Part shown: piece by piece, positions 1 to 8,556 of the stretch
Layout: the number at the start of each line of letters is the position of its first letter
Numbering within the stretch: position 1 is the stretch's first letter
Origin: Moesziomyces globuligerus
Lineage: Eukaryota; Basidiomycota; Ustilaginomycetes; Ustilaginales; Ustilaginaceae
Assembly: GCA_030849465.1 (NCBI GenBank)
Contig: JARVLF010000022.1
Span: 124,001 to 188,000 of the forward strand
Reading direction: 5' to 3'
DNA length: 64,000 nucleotides
Translations under genes and position numbers: made by a program
The notes under the pieces: generated by a model
Told to the model about the DNA's origin: nothing
Database searches by the model: none
What the model saw: the letters and a program-made list of their open reading frames with translations, nothing else

Positions 1-2
1 GC

Positions 3-2852
3 TCTGTGTTCACCGCCGTGCGGCCGCTCGGCAGCATGTTCCCGCCCGGCTTCGAGGCCGAGGCGCGCAAGGGCAAGATCAAGGTGCACACGCTCAAGTA
101 CGAGCGCATGCTCCTCAATGCGCTGCTGGCGCAGATCCACAACGCCGACCCAGACGTCATTGTCGGTCACGAGTTCAACGGTGTCTCACTCGATGTGCTG
201 CTCCACCGCATGAAGGACCTCCGCGCAGAGCACTGGTCGCGCGTCGGTCGCTTCCGCCGTCCCAAATGGCCTAAGCTCAAGCAGGGCATGAACCTCAAGA
301 TACTAGCGGGACGCCTCGTCTGCGACCTGGCCTCGGACAACGGCAAGTCGATGATCGCTTCGACCACTTGGTCGCTGACCGAGATGTGCACGACGCATCT
401 CAAGATCCAGCGCGAGGACATCGACCCCGAGGAAACCGCATCGTTCTTCGACTCGCTCGCGCCCTCGCCCGAGCGACTGCTCACGTTTGTACGCCACTGC
501 GAGGTGGACACTTTCTTCCAGATGGCCATCGCAGCCAAGGTGCAGATCCTGCCGCTGACCAAGCAGCTCACCAACCTGGCGGGTAACAGCTGGAACAAGA
601 CGCTCAACGGAGGTCGTGCGGAGCGCAACGAGTACATTCTGCTGCACGACTTCCACCGCCAGAAGTACATCTGTCCGGACAAGATCTCGGCGTGGGAGAA
701 GAAGCAGATCCAGCAGGCTGCGGAGCTCAAGGCCAAGGCCAAGGCCAAGAATGCCGGCGGCGCGGCGGGTGCCGTCACGGCGACGAGCAGCAAGAAGGAC
801 AAGTTCAAGGGAGGTCTTGTGTTCGAGCCAAAGCGAGGGCTGTGGGACAAGTACATCCTCGTCATGGACTTCAACTCACTCTACCCGTCCATCATCCAGG
901 AGTTTAACATCGACTTTACCACCGTCGAGCGCCCGCCCACCCAGGGACTCGAAGACGTCGACGATGCATCCGCCGCCGAAGCTGCCGGGGACGAGGCTGG
1001 GGTCGGAGCGGAGGGTGGCGCGGATGCGGACAAGATCCCCGACGTGCCGTCGTCTGACGTTGACCAGGGCGTTCTGCCGCGCATCATTGCGCAGCTCGTG
1101 GCGCGGCGTCGCCAGGTCAAGTCGCTGATGAAGGACAAGACGGCGACGCCGTCGCAGCTGATGCAGTGGAACATCAAGCAGCTGGCGCTCAAGCTCACCG
1201 CCAACTCGATGTACGGCTGTCTGGGATTCGAAAACTCGCGCTTCTACGCGCGTCCCCTGGCGGCGCTGACGACGTTCAAGGGTCGTGAGATCCTGACGGC
1301 GACCAAGGACCTGGCCGAGTCGATGCTGCTCGACGTCGTCTACGGCGACACGGACAGTGTGATGATCAACACCAACGCCACCGAGTACCGCGAGGCGATC
1401 CGGATCGGCCAGGAGTTCAAAAAGTCGGTCAACGAGCGCTACCGGCTGCTGGAGATCGACATTGACGGCGTCTTTGAGCGCATGCTGCTGCTGCAGAAGA
1501 AGAAGTACGCGGCGGTCATGGTCGACGACGACGGCAAGCGAACCACCGAGATCAAGGGCCTCGACATGAAGCGCCGCGAATACTCGGCGCTGAGCAAGAA
1601 CGTGTCCAACTACGTGCTGGACCAGATCCTGTCCGGACAGCCGACCGAGGTGGTGGTGGAGCACATCCACGAGTACCTCGGCGAGACCGCGGACAAGATC
1701 AAGCGCGGCGAGGTGGCGCTCGACGACTTTATCATCTTCAAGCGGCTGGGCAAGAATCCGGAGGACTATCCGGACGTCAAGTCGCAGCCGCACGTGCAGG
1801 TGGCGCTGCGCGTCAAGGCGCGCGGCGGCAGCGCGAGGATGGGCGATGTGATCCCGTACATCTTCTGCCTGGGCGAGGACGGTGCTTCGAGCACCAAGAC
1901 GGCGCAGGCCGACCGAGCGCACCATCCGGACGAGCTGAGGCGCAAGGATAGCGAGCTCAAGGTGGACTACGAGCACTACCTGGCGCTGCAGATCCTGCCG
2001 CCCATCGAGAGGCTCTGCGAGAGCATCGAGGGCACCGATCGATCCAGGCTTGCCGAGTGTCTCGGGTTGGACCCGGCCAAGTACACGCACGTGTCGGCGT
2101 CGAGCGCCGGCGGCGCGGGCGCGGAGCGCGAGTTTGCCACGCTCGACTCGCAGATCCCGGACGAGGTGAGGTTTGCGCGCTGCGAGCCGCTCAAGCTCGT
2201 CTGTCCGTCGTGCCGCGAGAAGAGCAGCTTCCTGGGTCCGGCGCATCGCGCGGCCTCGTCGGTGGGAGTGCTGCGCGACTCGACCAACGCGAAGCCCGAG
2301 GAGCGCAATGCGATCACGACCAAGGGCATCCGCTGCACCAATGCGGCATGCCAGCGCATGCTGCCGCTCGCTACGGTGGCCATCCAGCTGGAACTCGCCA
2401 TCCGCTCGTACGTCGAACGCTACTATGCAGGCTGGACCGAGTGCAGCGATGCCAACTGCGCGAGCCGGACGCGCATGGCCAGTGTCTACGCCAAGCGCTG
2501 CGTCGCCGTGCACGACTCCAAGTCGGCGGCGCTACTCGAGGCCACGTCGACCGTCGGCGGCCAGCTGGCTTGCCGTGGCCGTGTGGAGCCGTGCTACCGC
2601 GACAAGCAGCTCTACGATCAGCTCATCTACTTTGAGTCGCTCTTCGATGCGGCGCGCGTGCGCGACAAGATCGCGGCCAAGTCGGCGGCGTCAACACCGA
2701 CGATCAAGGCGTGGCACGACGAGGTGCTCGCAACGCTCGACATCAACAAGAGGGAGCTCGACCTCCTCCACAAAACCATCGACAAGTACCTCGCCAAGAA
2801 CGGACGCAGGTTCGTCAAGCTCGCCAGCCTCTTCCGCTTCATGAAGGTGTAG
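3..2852 (+). CDS. POL1: DNA polymerase alpha catalytic subunit, 3' part (5' end outside window)
   Basis: This is the catalytic subunit of the polymerase alpha-primase complex, which extends RNA primers at replication start in the nucleus. The reading frame is open at the left edge, so the start lies outside; about 949 codons are visible of a family that is usually near 1450. Family-B motifs appear in order: DFNSLYPS (motif A, from nt 867), the NSMYG helix motif (nt 1203) and YGDTDS (motif C, from nt 1341). Cysteine pairs of the C-terminal zinc modules follow, beginning with CPSC near nt 2202. Between motif A and the LPRIIAQLVARRRQVK helix lies an Ala/Glu/Gly/Asp-rich stretch (about nt 935-1050) that is longer than I recall from the yeast enzyme. 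The stop is TAG at 2850. Identification is firm. Confidence 0.97.
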   Translation, partial: SVFTAVRPLGSMFPPGFEAEARKGKIKVHTLKYERMLLNALLAQIHNADPDVIVGHEFNGVSLDVLLHRMKDLRAEHWSRVGRFRRPKWPKLKQGMNLKILAGRLVCDLASDNGKSMIASTTWSLTEMCTTHLKIQREDIDPEETASFFDSLAPSPERLLTFVRHCEVDTFFQMAIAAKVQILPLTKQLTNLAGNSWNKTLNGGRAERNEYILLHDFHRQKYICPDKISAWEKKQIQQAAELKAKAKAKNAGGAAGAVTATSSKKDKFKGGLVFEPKRGLWDKYILVMDFNSLYPSIIQEFNIDFTTVERPPTQGLEDVDDASAAEAAGDEAGVGAEGGADADKIPDVPSSDVDQGVLPRIIAQLVARRRQVKSLMKDKTATPSQLMQWNIKQLALKLTANSMYGCLGFENSRFYARPLAALTTFKGREILTATKDLAESMLLDVVYGDTDSVMINTNATEYREAIRIGQEFKKSVNERYRLLEIDIDGVFERMLLLQKKKYAAVMVDDDGKRTTEIKGLDMKRREYSALSKNVSNYVLDQILSGQPTEVVVEHIHEYLGETADKIKRGEVALDDFIIFKRLGKNPEDYPDVKSQPHVQVALRVKARGGSARMGDVIPYIFCLGEDGASSTKTAQADRAHHPDELRRKDSELKVDYEHYLALQILPPIERLCESIEGTDRSRLAECLGLDPAKYTHVSASSAGGAGAEREFATLDSQIPDEVRFARCEPLKLVCPSCREKSSFLGPAHRAASSVGVLRDSTNAKPEERNAITTKGIRCTNAACQRMLPLATVAIQLELAIRSYVERYYAGWTECSDANCASRTRMASVYAKRCVAVHDSKSAALLEATSTVGGQLACRGRVEPCYRDKQLYDQLIYFESLFDAARVRDKIAAKSAASTPTIKAWHDEVLATLDINKRELDLLHKTIDKYLAKNGRRFVKLASLFRFMKV

Positions 2853-4453
2853 GACTCGATAGCTCCGTTTTCTCATGCATATCATTTGTACCATTTGCGT
2901 CGTTTCTGTCCCAATCACGTTCTTCTCTCCGATCTTCTCCCCCGCAAGAGTGCACGCGATGTGGTTGAATGGAAGGATCTGGCTGAGATTGCACATGAGC
3001 TGAGAGATATCCTCATCGAGCGGAGAGACGAGCGAGAGAGGGGCAAGGTGGAAAGTCAGGACGTGTTCCAGACCCGATGCTGGTTGTCTGTCTGCGTGTG
3101 TCTCTCTGTGTCTCGATCTCGGTCTCATTCTTGGGCTCGCTGTCCATGCGGCCCCGTGTGAGGGCGCACGGGGCCAAGAGTGGAAATCAGTGTAACTATG
3201 ACTAAAAAGCAACTCGAACTCCTCGCCAAGTCGGTGGATTGGTAGATCCGAGTGACAAGGCTCTGAGCAAATTGGGATAGGATCATCATTTGAGGCGCGC
3301 GCTTTGCCATCCATGCAGCCGCTTTGGGCGACGCCGTGGCGAGTGCTCCGTGTCGAACGGACGAAAAAGGCCGAGAGAGACCGAGGACAGAAACGACCGA
3401 GACCAGTGTAGAAGGAGACTTACTGTTTCGTGGCGCGCACCAGCACCGCGTACACTGTCATCCGAGGAGGTTGGTATCAGGCAGTGCAAAGCGATGCGAT
3501 GATCCATCCGCCCAAGGACGACGGCGACACGGGTGGTGAGATGTGGAGAGAAGGAAAGGGAAGCGAAGCAGCTGCTGACCTACCTGTTCCCATGAGCGTG
3601 TGTTGGAAGAATCTGCGTTCGCTGTTGAGCGTCAGCCGCAGCGCGGCAGGAAAAAAATCAGAGACATCACGTGCGCAGCCCGATGTGTGAGCTTGACGAT
3701 CGGCGATTTTCTCCCACAGGGCGTGTCGGCATGACCGTTGGTGTGCATGGTCAGGACGACCACATACGACCACATACGACCCGGCCTCTTGACTTGTCGC
3801 TTGTGACGGCGGAGCCCCTTCCACCCACCCGCGTCGAGAGCATCCGGCTGGAGACATCGTACCGCTACGATCCAGACGCGCTGCTGTACCCCAGCGGAGG
3901 GAAACGGAGAACGGTAGCCGGTGAGGGCGTGCAATCACGAGCCAAACGGGATCGCCCGGTCCATCGACAGACAAGCGCAAAAAGCACAGTCCGCATTATC
4001 AGAGATCGTTGTGGCCATTTTTTTTGGGTTGGAAATCTCGATATCAGAGCTAATCAGAACGCGCTTCGAGCGACCTCCGGTTACTGGGCCGCGAGCGGGG
4101 CATCAAGGTGTTTCCGCGGTCGGTCGGTCCGTTGGTCGGTACTTTTTCTTCTTTTTCTTATTTTTTGGTTGTGCAGCCACAGGTGCATTCTTCTCAGGTT
4201 GAGAGAGAGAAAAAAAAAGGGTTGGGTGGTGGGAGAGGTTGCAGCCGGTGGCTCATGGTGTTCGGGTGCATTGGTCAGTTGGGATGCGGTCGGCTGGGGT
4301 CTGACTCGGTGCAGGTCCGCCTTCCGAAATCTCACCGCAAACGCCAGCTTAAGCGCCTCCGAGCTTACGTCCACCAACACCACCTGTGCTTCATCCGCCG
4401 TCTGCGCACATCCTGCTCCTTCTCAGGACACTCTCAGGACTCTAGCATCTACC
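2853..4453. other. intergenic: POL1 3' end and GGC1 upstream region
   Basis: No convincing gene is seen on either strand in these 1.6 kb. Short open frames lack recognisable sequence and show no preference for the codon use of neighbouring genes. Poly-T runs occur near 4017-4025 and 4144-4170. A short direct repeat of accacatacg lies near 3760-3780. The region probably carries the POL1 terminator and the GGC1 promoter and 5' leader. Confidence 0.5.
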
Positions 4454-5347
4454 ATGTCGCCACCTCCCTCTGGCGGCAAGCGCGAGTCGGCGCAGGCGCG
4501 TCTGCTCGGTTCGGGCCTCTCGGGCATCGCCGAGCTCGCCGTCTTCCACCCGGTCGACACGGTGGCCAAGCGTCTCATGTCGAACAAGGTCTCGGGCCTC
4601 TCGATGGCGCAGGTGGTCTTCAAGGACAAGGCGACGGCTAGCGCCTCGACCAAGTTCCTCTCGCTCTTCCCCGGTCTCGGCTACGCGGCGGGTTACAAGG
4701 TGCTCCAGCGCATCTACAAGTTTGGTGGCCAGCCCTACTTTAACGACTACCTCACCAGCCACCACAAGAAGCAGTTCGAGAGCGTCTTTGGCGAGCGTGC
4801 GGGCAAGTCGATCATGTCGGCCACCGCCGGTTCGCTCACGGGTATCGGTGAGATCGTCCTTCTGCCGCTCGACGTGCTCAAGATCAAGCGTCAGACCAAC
4901 CCCGAGGCCTTCCGCTCGCGTGGCTTCCTTCGCATCCTCGCCGACGAGAACGTCAACCTCTACCGTGGCTGGGGCTGGACCGCTGCGCGAAACGCTCCCG
5001 GTTCGTTTGCGCTCTTTGGTGGCTCTGCCTTCACCAAGGAGTACATCTTTGGCCTCAAGAACTACTCGGACGCTACGTGGACGCAGAACTTCTTTGCTTC
5101 CATCGGCGGTTCCGTCGCCTCGATCACCGTTGCCGCTCCCCTCGACGTCGTCAAGACCCGCATCCAAAACGCCAACTTCGAATCCAAGGTCGGCGGCGTA
5201 ACCATCATCAAGGACATGATCAAAAACGAAGGCTTCGGCGCCTTCTTCAAGGGCCTCACCCCCAAGGTCCTCGTCGTCGGCCCCAAGCTCGTCTTCTCCT
5301 TCACCATCGCCCAGAGCTTGATCCCCTTCTTTGGCAAGTACGTCTAG
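4454..5347 (+). CDS. GGC1: mitochondrial GTP/GDP carrier
   Basis: This is an inner-membrane carrier of the SLC25 family. Yeast Ggc1/Yhm1 exchanges GTP for GDP and affects mitochondrial iron handling. The 297-residue product has the three carrier repeats with P-x-D-x-x-K/R signatures: PVDTVAK (about residue 33), PLDVLKIK (nt 4867) and PLDVVKTR (nt 5137). Long stretches match Ggc1 as I know it, for example GYKVLQRIYKFGGQP-like and RGWGWTAARNAPGSFALFGG. This separates it from other carriers. The frame is open upstream to 3671, but the ATG at 4454 in context accATGtcg gives the normal family length and N-terminus, so the upstream extension is leader. No intron is needed. Confidence 0.95.
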   Translation: MSPPPSGGKRESAQARLLGSGLSGIAELAVFHPVDTVAKRLMSNKVSGLSMAQVVFKDKATASASTKFLSLFPGLGYAAGYKVLQRIYKFGGQPYFNDYLTSHHKKQFESVFGERAGKSIMSATAGSLTGIGEIVLLPLDVLKIKRQTNPEAFRSRGFLRILADENVNLYRGWGWTAARNAPGSFALFGGSAFTKEYIFGLKNYSDATWTQNFFASIGGSVASITVAAPLDVVKTRIQNANFESKVGGVTIIKDMIKNEGFGAFFKGLTPKVLVVGPKLVFSFTIAQSLIPFFGKYV

Positions 5348-5583
5348 ACTTGCGTCTGACGCCCCTTTCCCCCCCCTTCCTCCGCGCAATCTTGTACATA
5401 GTAGCTCTCCGCATGCAAAGCATCCCCACCCTTCCAAAATCTCGCAAAATCAGCCCCAATCTCCGGAGTGCCACCCTACAGTCGCCACAATTGGCCAAGG
5501 GGCAATCGCTTCGGATCAGCCGACGACACAGACACGCTGGTGGACGAACTGCAGCAGATGGGCATCGACAAGGCCTGGTTCAG

Positions 5584-7872
5584 TTACAGCTCGAGGTGTT
5601 CGGCGATGGATGGAGGCTTGGGCTTATCGGTTTCTTGGGGCGCCTCGCGCTCGTTGCGGCCTTTTGCGTCGTAGAAGCGTTTGGCGCGTTCCGAGAGGCT
5701 GTCGCCGACCTTTTCCATGCGCAGCGTCGACGACTGCTTGCGCTGCCTATTCGCCTTGACCGTCTCACCCGCCTCCTTTGTCGATCCGCCCGAGACCGCA
5801 GCCATGAGGCGCTTGTACAGCTTGGCCACGTCCTCGGGCGTCTGCTTGGGCGCCTCACCACCCTTCTTGCCCTGCTCCGCCTTGGACTCGGGCTGTCGCC
5901 CGCTGTTGAGCAGCTGCGAGAGCTTTTGGGCCAGCTTGCGCTCCAGACTGCCGCCATCGTCGCCGCGCAGCACCGACAGGAAATCGTCCATGTCGAGCTC
6001 GATCTCGAGCGCACCCTCGTCGTCGCTCCGCTTCTTGCCTTCGCGCCGACGCGGTTCGCGCGAGGGCGTCGAGCCAACACTCGCCTCATCCCCCACCTCG
6101 TTGACCACCAGTTTCCCATCCTCGTCCATGCCGATCTCCACCACAAACTCCTCCTCCTCAGCTTCGTCTTCGCCAAACGCCAGCACCGGGTCATCGTGCT
6201 CGCCACCATGCGCGTGATCGTGGTCATGGTCGTGATCGTGGTCGTGGTCGTGGCCGTGGTCGTGGTAGTCCTGGAAGAGGGCTCCGTGGCCTCCGAGAGC
6301 CTCGTCGTAGTAGTCGTCGTAGATCGAGCTGAAGCGTGACATGTCGCCGTACGTGTGCGTGCTCGCCGTCTGCTGAGCTTCTTCGTTGGCGTTCGTCGGC
6401 GACGCTGTTGACGATGCTTCGACCTTCTCGTTCGCCCCGGCCTGCTCGGCACCCTGAAGCTCCGAGAGCGGCTGCGGGGCCACCCTGTCCGGCTCGCCGA
6501 GCGTCGGCCCAATATACGCGTCGTCGACGATCTTGTGGCACTGGACCGGCAGCGGAGCCTCTTCCTTCTCGCTGCCAAAGGCCGGGTCGGCACACAGCCG
6601 GGGCGTCTCGATGACCAGCACGTAGTTGCAGATGGTGGTCTCCTTGAACATGACGATGCGATCTTCGAGCGGCTTACGGTTGGAGCAATGGAACTGCACT
6701 TCGACGCTGCGGGGCTGGTGGTTCATGTCGCACATGGTGCCGTTGGTCCATCGCTGCGTCAGATAGCGGTGGCGCTGCGAGTCGTGTGCGCGTGCAGCTG
6801 AGGACCCGCGGCTCGACTCGATTGCGCTGTTCTGCTCAGCTCCATGCTGGGTCAACGCTTTGGCTTCTGCCGCGAATAGCTCCTCCTCATCCCAATCGCC
6901 GAACTGGACCTCTTCGACGAGATCAAGACCACCAGTGCTGGCGGACGAGGGCCAATGGCGGTCGGAAGAGACGGCACCATGGCCGGAAGGGGCTCGATCG
7001 CCTAGAGGCTGTTGGGACTGGCGCTGGTGGCTCTGGTCGTCTCCGATGATATGCTCGTTGTCGGGCGTCCAGCGACCGAGGATGAAGGCTGGGTATTCGG
7101 GATCTGCGATGGGATGTTGAATGCTGCTGACCTTCTTGGCTGCCTCGATGGCCGCCTTCTCTCCGTTGCTGCCGCCGCCCGCCGCCTTGAAGGCCTTCTG
7201 AGCGGCCGTCTGTGCGCCAAGACGACGGAACTGGCGGATCTCGCGCCCATAGCAGAAGCTATACGTAAACCAGTCAAAGGTGTGGTAGAGGCAAACCTTC
7301 TTGAGCGGCTCAAGGAGGCTCTGCGCATTGCGGAGTAGCTCCTGACGGGATCGGATCGAGGCGGCAGAGCCGGTGTTGAGCTTGGCCGAAGCCTGCGCAT
7401 CTGTCGAGGCGGCAGTGAAGTCCGGTATGGAGCAGAGTTGGAGCTCGCCGGGCGAGGTCGGTTGGAGCGACCAGTGCAGCACACGAGGCGAGATGTTGGA
7501 GGTTTCATCGAAGCTGTTGCTGGAACGACCCGCGACCGCTAGCGACGAGCCGCCGCTGCTCGAGTCGGTGGGTCGCGAGGCTGAACCTGGCGATTGCTCG
7601 TGCTGCTGTTGATGCTGCTCCTCGAGGATCGCAACAGCATGGCTGCGTTTGATTGGCAACGGTGCGTCCTCTGCCTGAGACCCACCCAGCTGGATCTGAA
7701 AGGCCGGCTGAGCAAACACGTCTCGTGGAAAGCCGGCCGAGGTGGAGATGGTGGCATCGACCGAGTAGGCTTGCAAGTACAGTAGGCCCAGAAGGAGGAG
7801 CACCGATTTGGAGGTGGCGCGTGTGAGCGTCATGGTAGCCATGAGGTTTGGCGACGCAAGCTTACGAGTCAT
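5584..7872 (-). CDS. YOS9: ER quality-control lectin of the OS-9/Yos9 family
   Basis: Yos9 recognises trimmed N-glycans on misfolded glycoproteins in the ER lumen and passes them to the Hrd1 ubiquitin ligase. A hydrophobic signal segment (SVLLLLGLLYLQAYS) starts near residue 23. The ATGs at 7842 or 7833 would place it closer to the N-terminus and may be the real start. The MRH domain spans roughly residues 190-450. It includes the YHTFDWFTYSFCYG entry, WTNGTMCD, an Arg in PRSVEVQFHC, and the E/Y pair in KETTICNYVLVIETPRLC, with paired cysteines. After it comes a His-Asp alternating tract, then a charged C-terminal half. The protein ends in HLEL, close to the HDEL/KDEL retrieval signal. At 762 residues it is longer than yeast Yos9. 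It is head-to-head with SNX41. Confidence 0.9.
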   Translation of the reverse strand: MTRKLASPNLMATMTLTRATSKSVLLLLGLLYLQAYSVDATISTSAGFPRDVFAQPAFQIQLGGSQAEDAPLPIKRSHAVAILEEQHQQQHEQSPGSASRPTDSSSGGSSLAVAGRSSNSFDETSNISPRVLHWSLQPTSPGELQLCSIPDFTAASTDAQASAKLNTGSAASIRSRQELLRNAQSLLEPLKKVCLYHTFDWFTYSFCYGREIRQFRRLGAQTAAQKAFKAAGGGSNGEKAAIEAAKKVSSIQHPIADPEYPAFILGRWTPDNEHIIGDDQSHQRQSQQPLGDRAPSGHGAVSSDRHWPSSASTGGLDLVEEVQFGDWDEEELFAAEAKALTQHGAEQNSAIESSRGSSAARAHDSQRHRYLTQRWTNGTMCDMNHQPRSVEVQFHCSNRKPLEDRIVMFKETTICNYVLVIETPRLCADPAFGSEKEEAPLPVQCHKIVDDAYIGPTLGEPDRVAPQPLSELQGAEQAGANEKVEASSTASPTNANEEAQQTASTHTYGDMSRFSSIYDDYYDEALGGHGALFQDYHDHGHDHDHDHDHDHDHAHGGEHDDPVLAFGEDEAEEEEFVVEIGMDEDGKLVVNEVGDEASVGSTPSREPRRREGKKRSDDEGALEIELDMDDFLSVLRGDDGGSLERKLAQKLSQLLNSGRQPESKAEQGKKGGEAPKQTPEDVAKLYKRLMAAVSGGSTKEAGETVKANRQRKQSSTLRMEKVGDSLSERAKRFYDAKGRNEREAPQETDKPKPPSIAEHLEL
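6208..6266 (-). repeat. His-Asp codon repeat inside YOS9
   Basis: A near-perfect alternation of CAC/CAT and GAC codons encodes a run of HD dipeptides, about eleven histidines at alternate positions, between the MRH domain and the C-terminal region. A 6-nt repeat unit is prone to length change by slippage. A tract like this can bind divalent metal ions, but no function is shown by the sequence. Confidence 0.9.
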
Positions 7873-7920
7873 TCATGTCGGTGGTGGTCGGTCGGCAAGA
7901 GGCGATGGCCGGGGCTGGTG

Positions 7921-7943
7921 GTGCACAGTGCACAGTGCACACA
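7921..7943. repeat. GTGCACA tandem repeat in the YOS9/SNX41 divergent promoter
   Basis: Three consecutive copies of gtgcaca, each containing the palindrome GTGCAC, lie about 50-70 bp upstream of the YOS9 start. Further palindromic ATGCAT motifs follow (7950-7970). A role as a transcription-factor site is an inference. Confidence 0.6.
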
Positions 7944-8556
7944 GCTCGCGCATGCATGACCAATGCATGGGCGGCTCCAGGCTGAGCTGGAAGCTTGCGG
8001 TCAGGGTCTCGAAGATGCCGGCGCGTGTGGATCTTATTTCGCACGACTGAAGGAGTAACACTGTGATTGCAGCGTGGCTGTGAGGCGGGCGTGGCGCCAT
8101 GTGGAGTTTCTTTGGACAAAGGCGGCGGCGGCTGCTGAGCTGCGTGAAGTCGCGCGAGCATCTCGAGAGAGGCGAGAGAGTGCACAGGCCCCGAAATAGT
8201 CGGGAAATCAGAGCCAGAGGTGCAGAACGCGGCGCTTGGCCGGCCGACCCAGAGAGGCAGCCGTCGCCGATGCGTTACAACTTGCCCACCACCATCATCA
8301 CCTATCGACGCTCCTCTCAGCGCATCTTCTCGGCACTCTCGGCACTCGGCGCGACATCCTTGCCGCTGATCTGCTCACCATACCTACAACGCATTTGTAG
8401 AACTACGAGCGGTCCCGCCATCAACGAAGCCCACGTTGGCCTTTAGCCAATCTGGCAATACCAACATACTACTGTACCTCGCCTCGCAGTCCTATCTTCA
8501 CCAGCACCTTGAGCTCACGCGCGCCTCGGCTCATCGTGCCGCTGTGATATAAAGCC

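Noticed and set aside
876..2513. 545-residue minus-strand frame opposite POL1
   Set aside because: Antisense shadow of a gene with intact family-B polymerase motifs.
3671..4453. N-terminal extension of GGC1
   Set aside because: Frame is open, but the carrier family starts at ATG 4454 and the added 261 residues look like untranslated leader.
2853..4453. tRNA or small RNA gene in the long intergenic gaps
   Set aside because: I looked for a GGTTCGANTCC-type B box in this and the other gaps on both strands and saw none; a covariance-model scan would settle it.
5077..6339. 420-residue plus-strand frame overlapping GGC1 and YOS9
   Set aside because: It runs in a wrong frame through the end of GGC1 and antisense to YOS9; low-complexity Arg/Leu/Val sequence.
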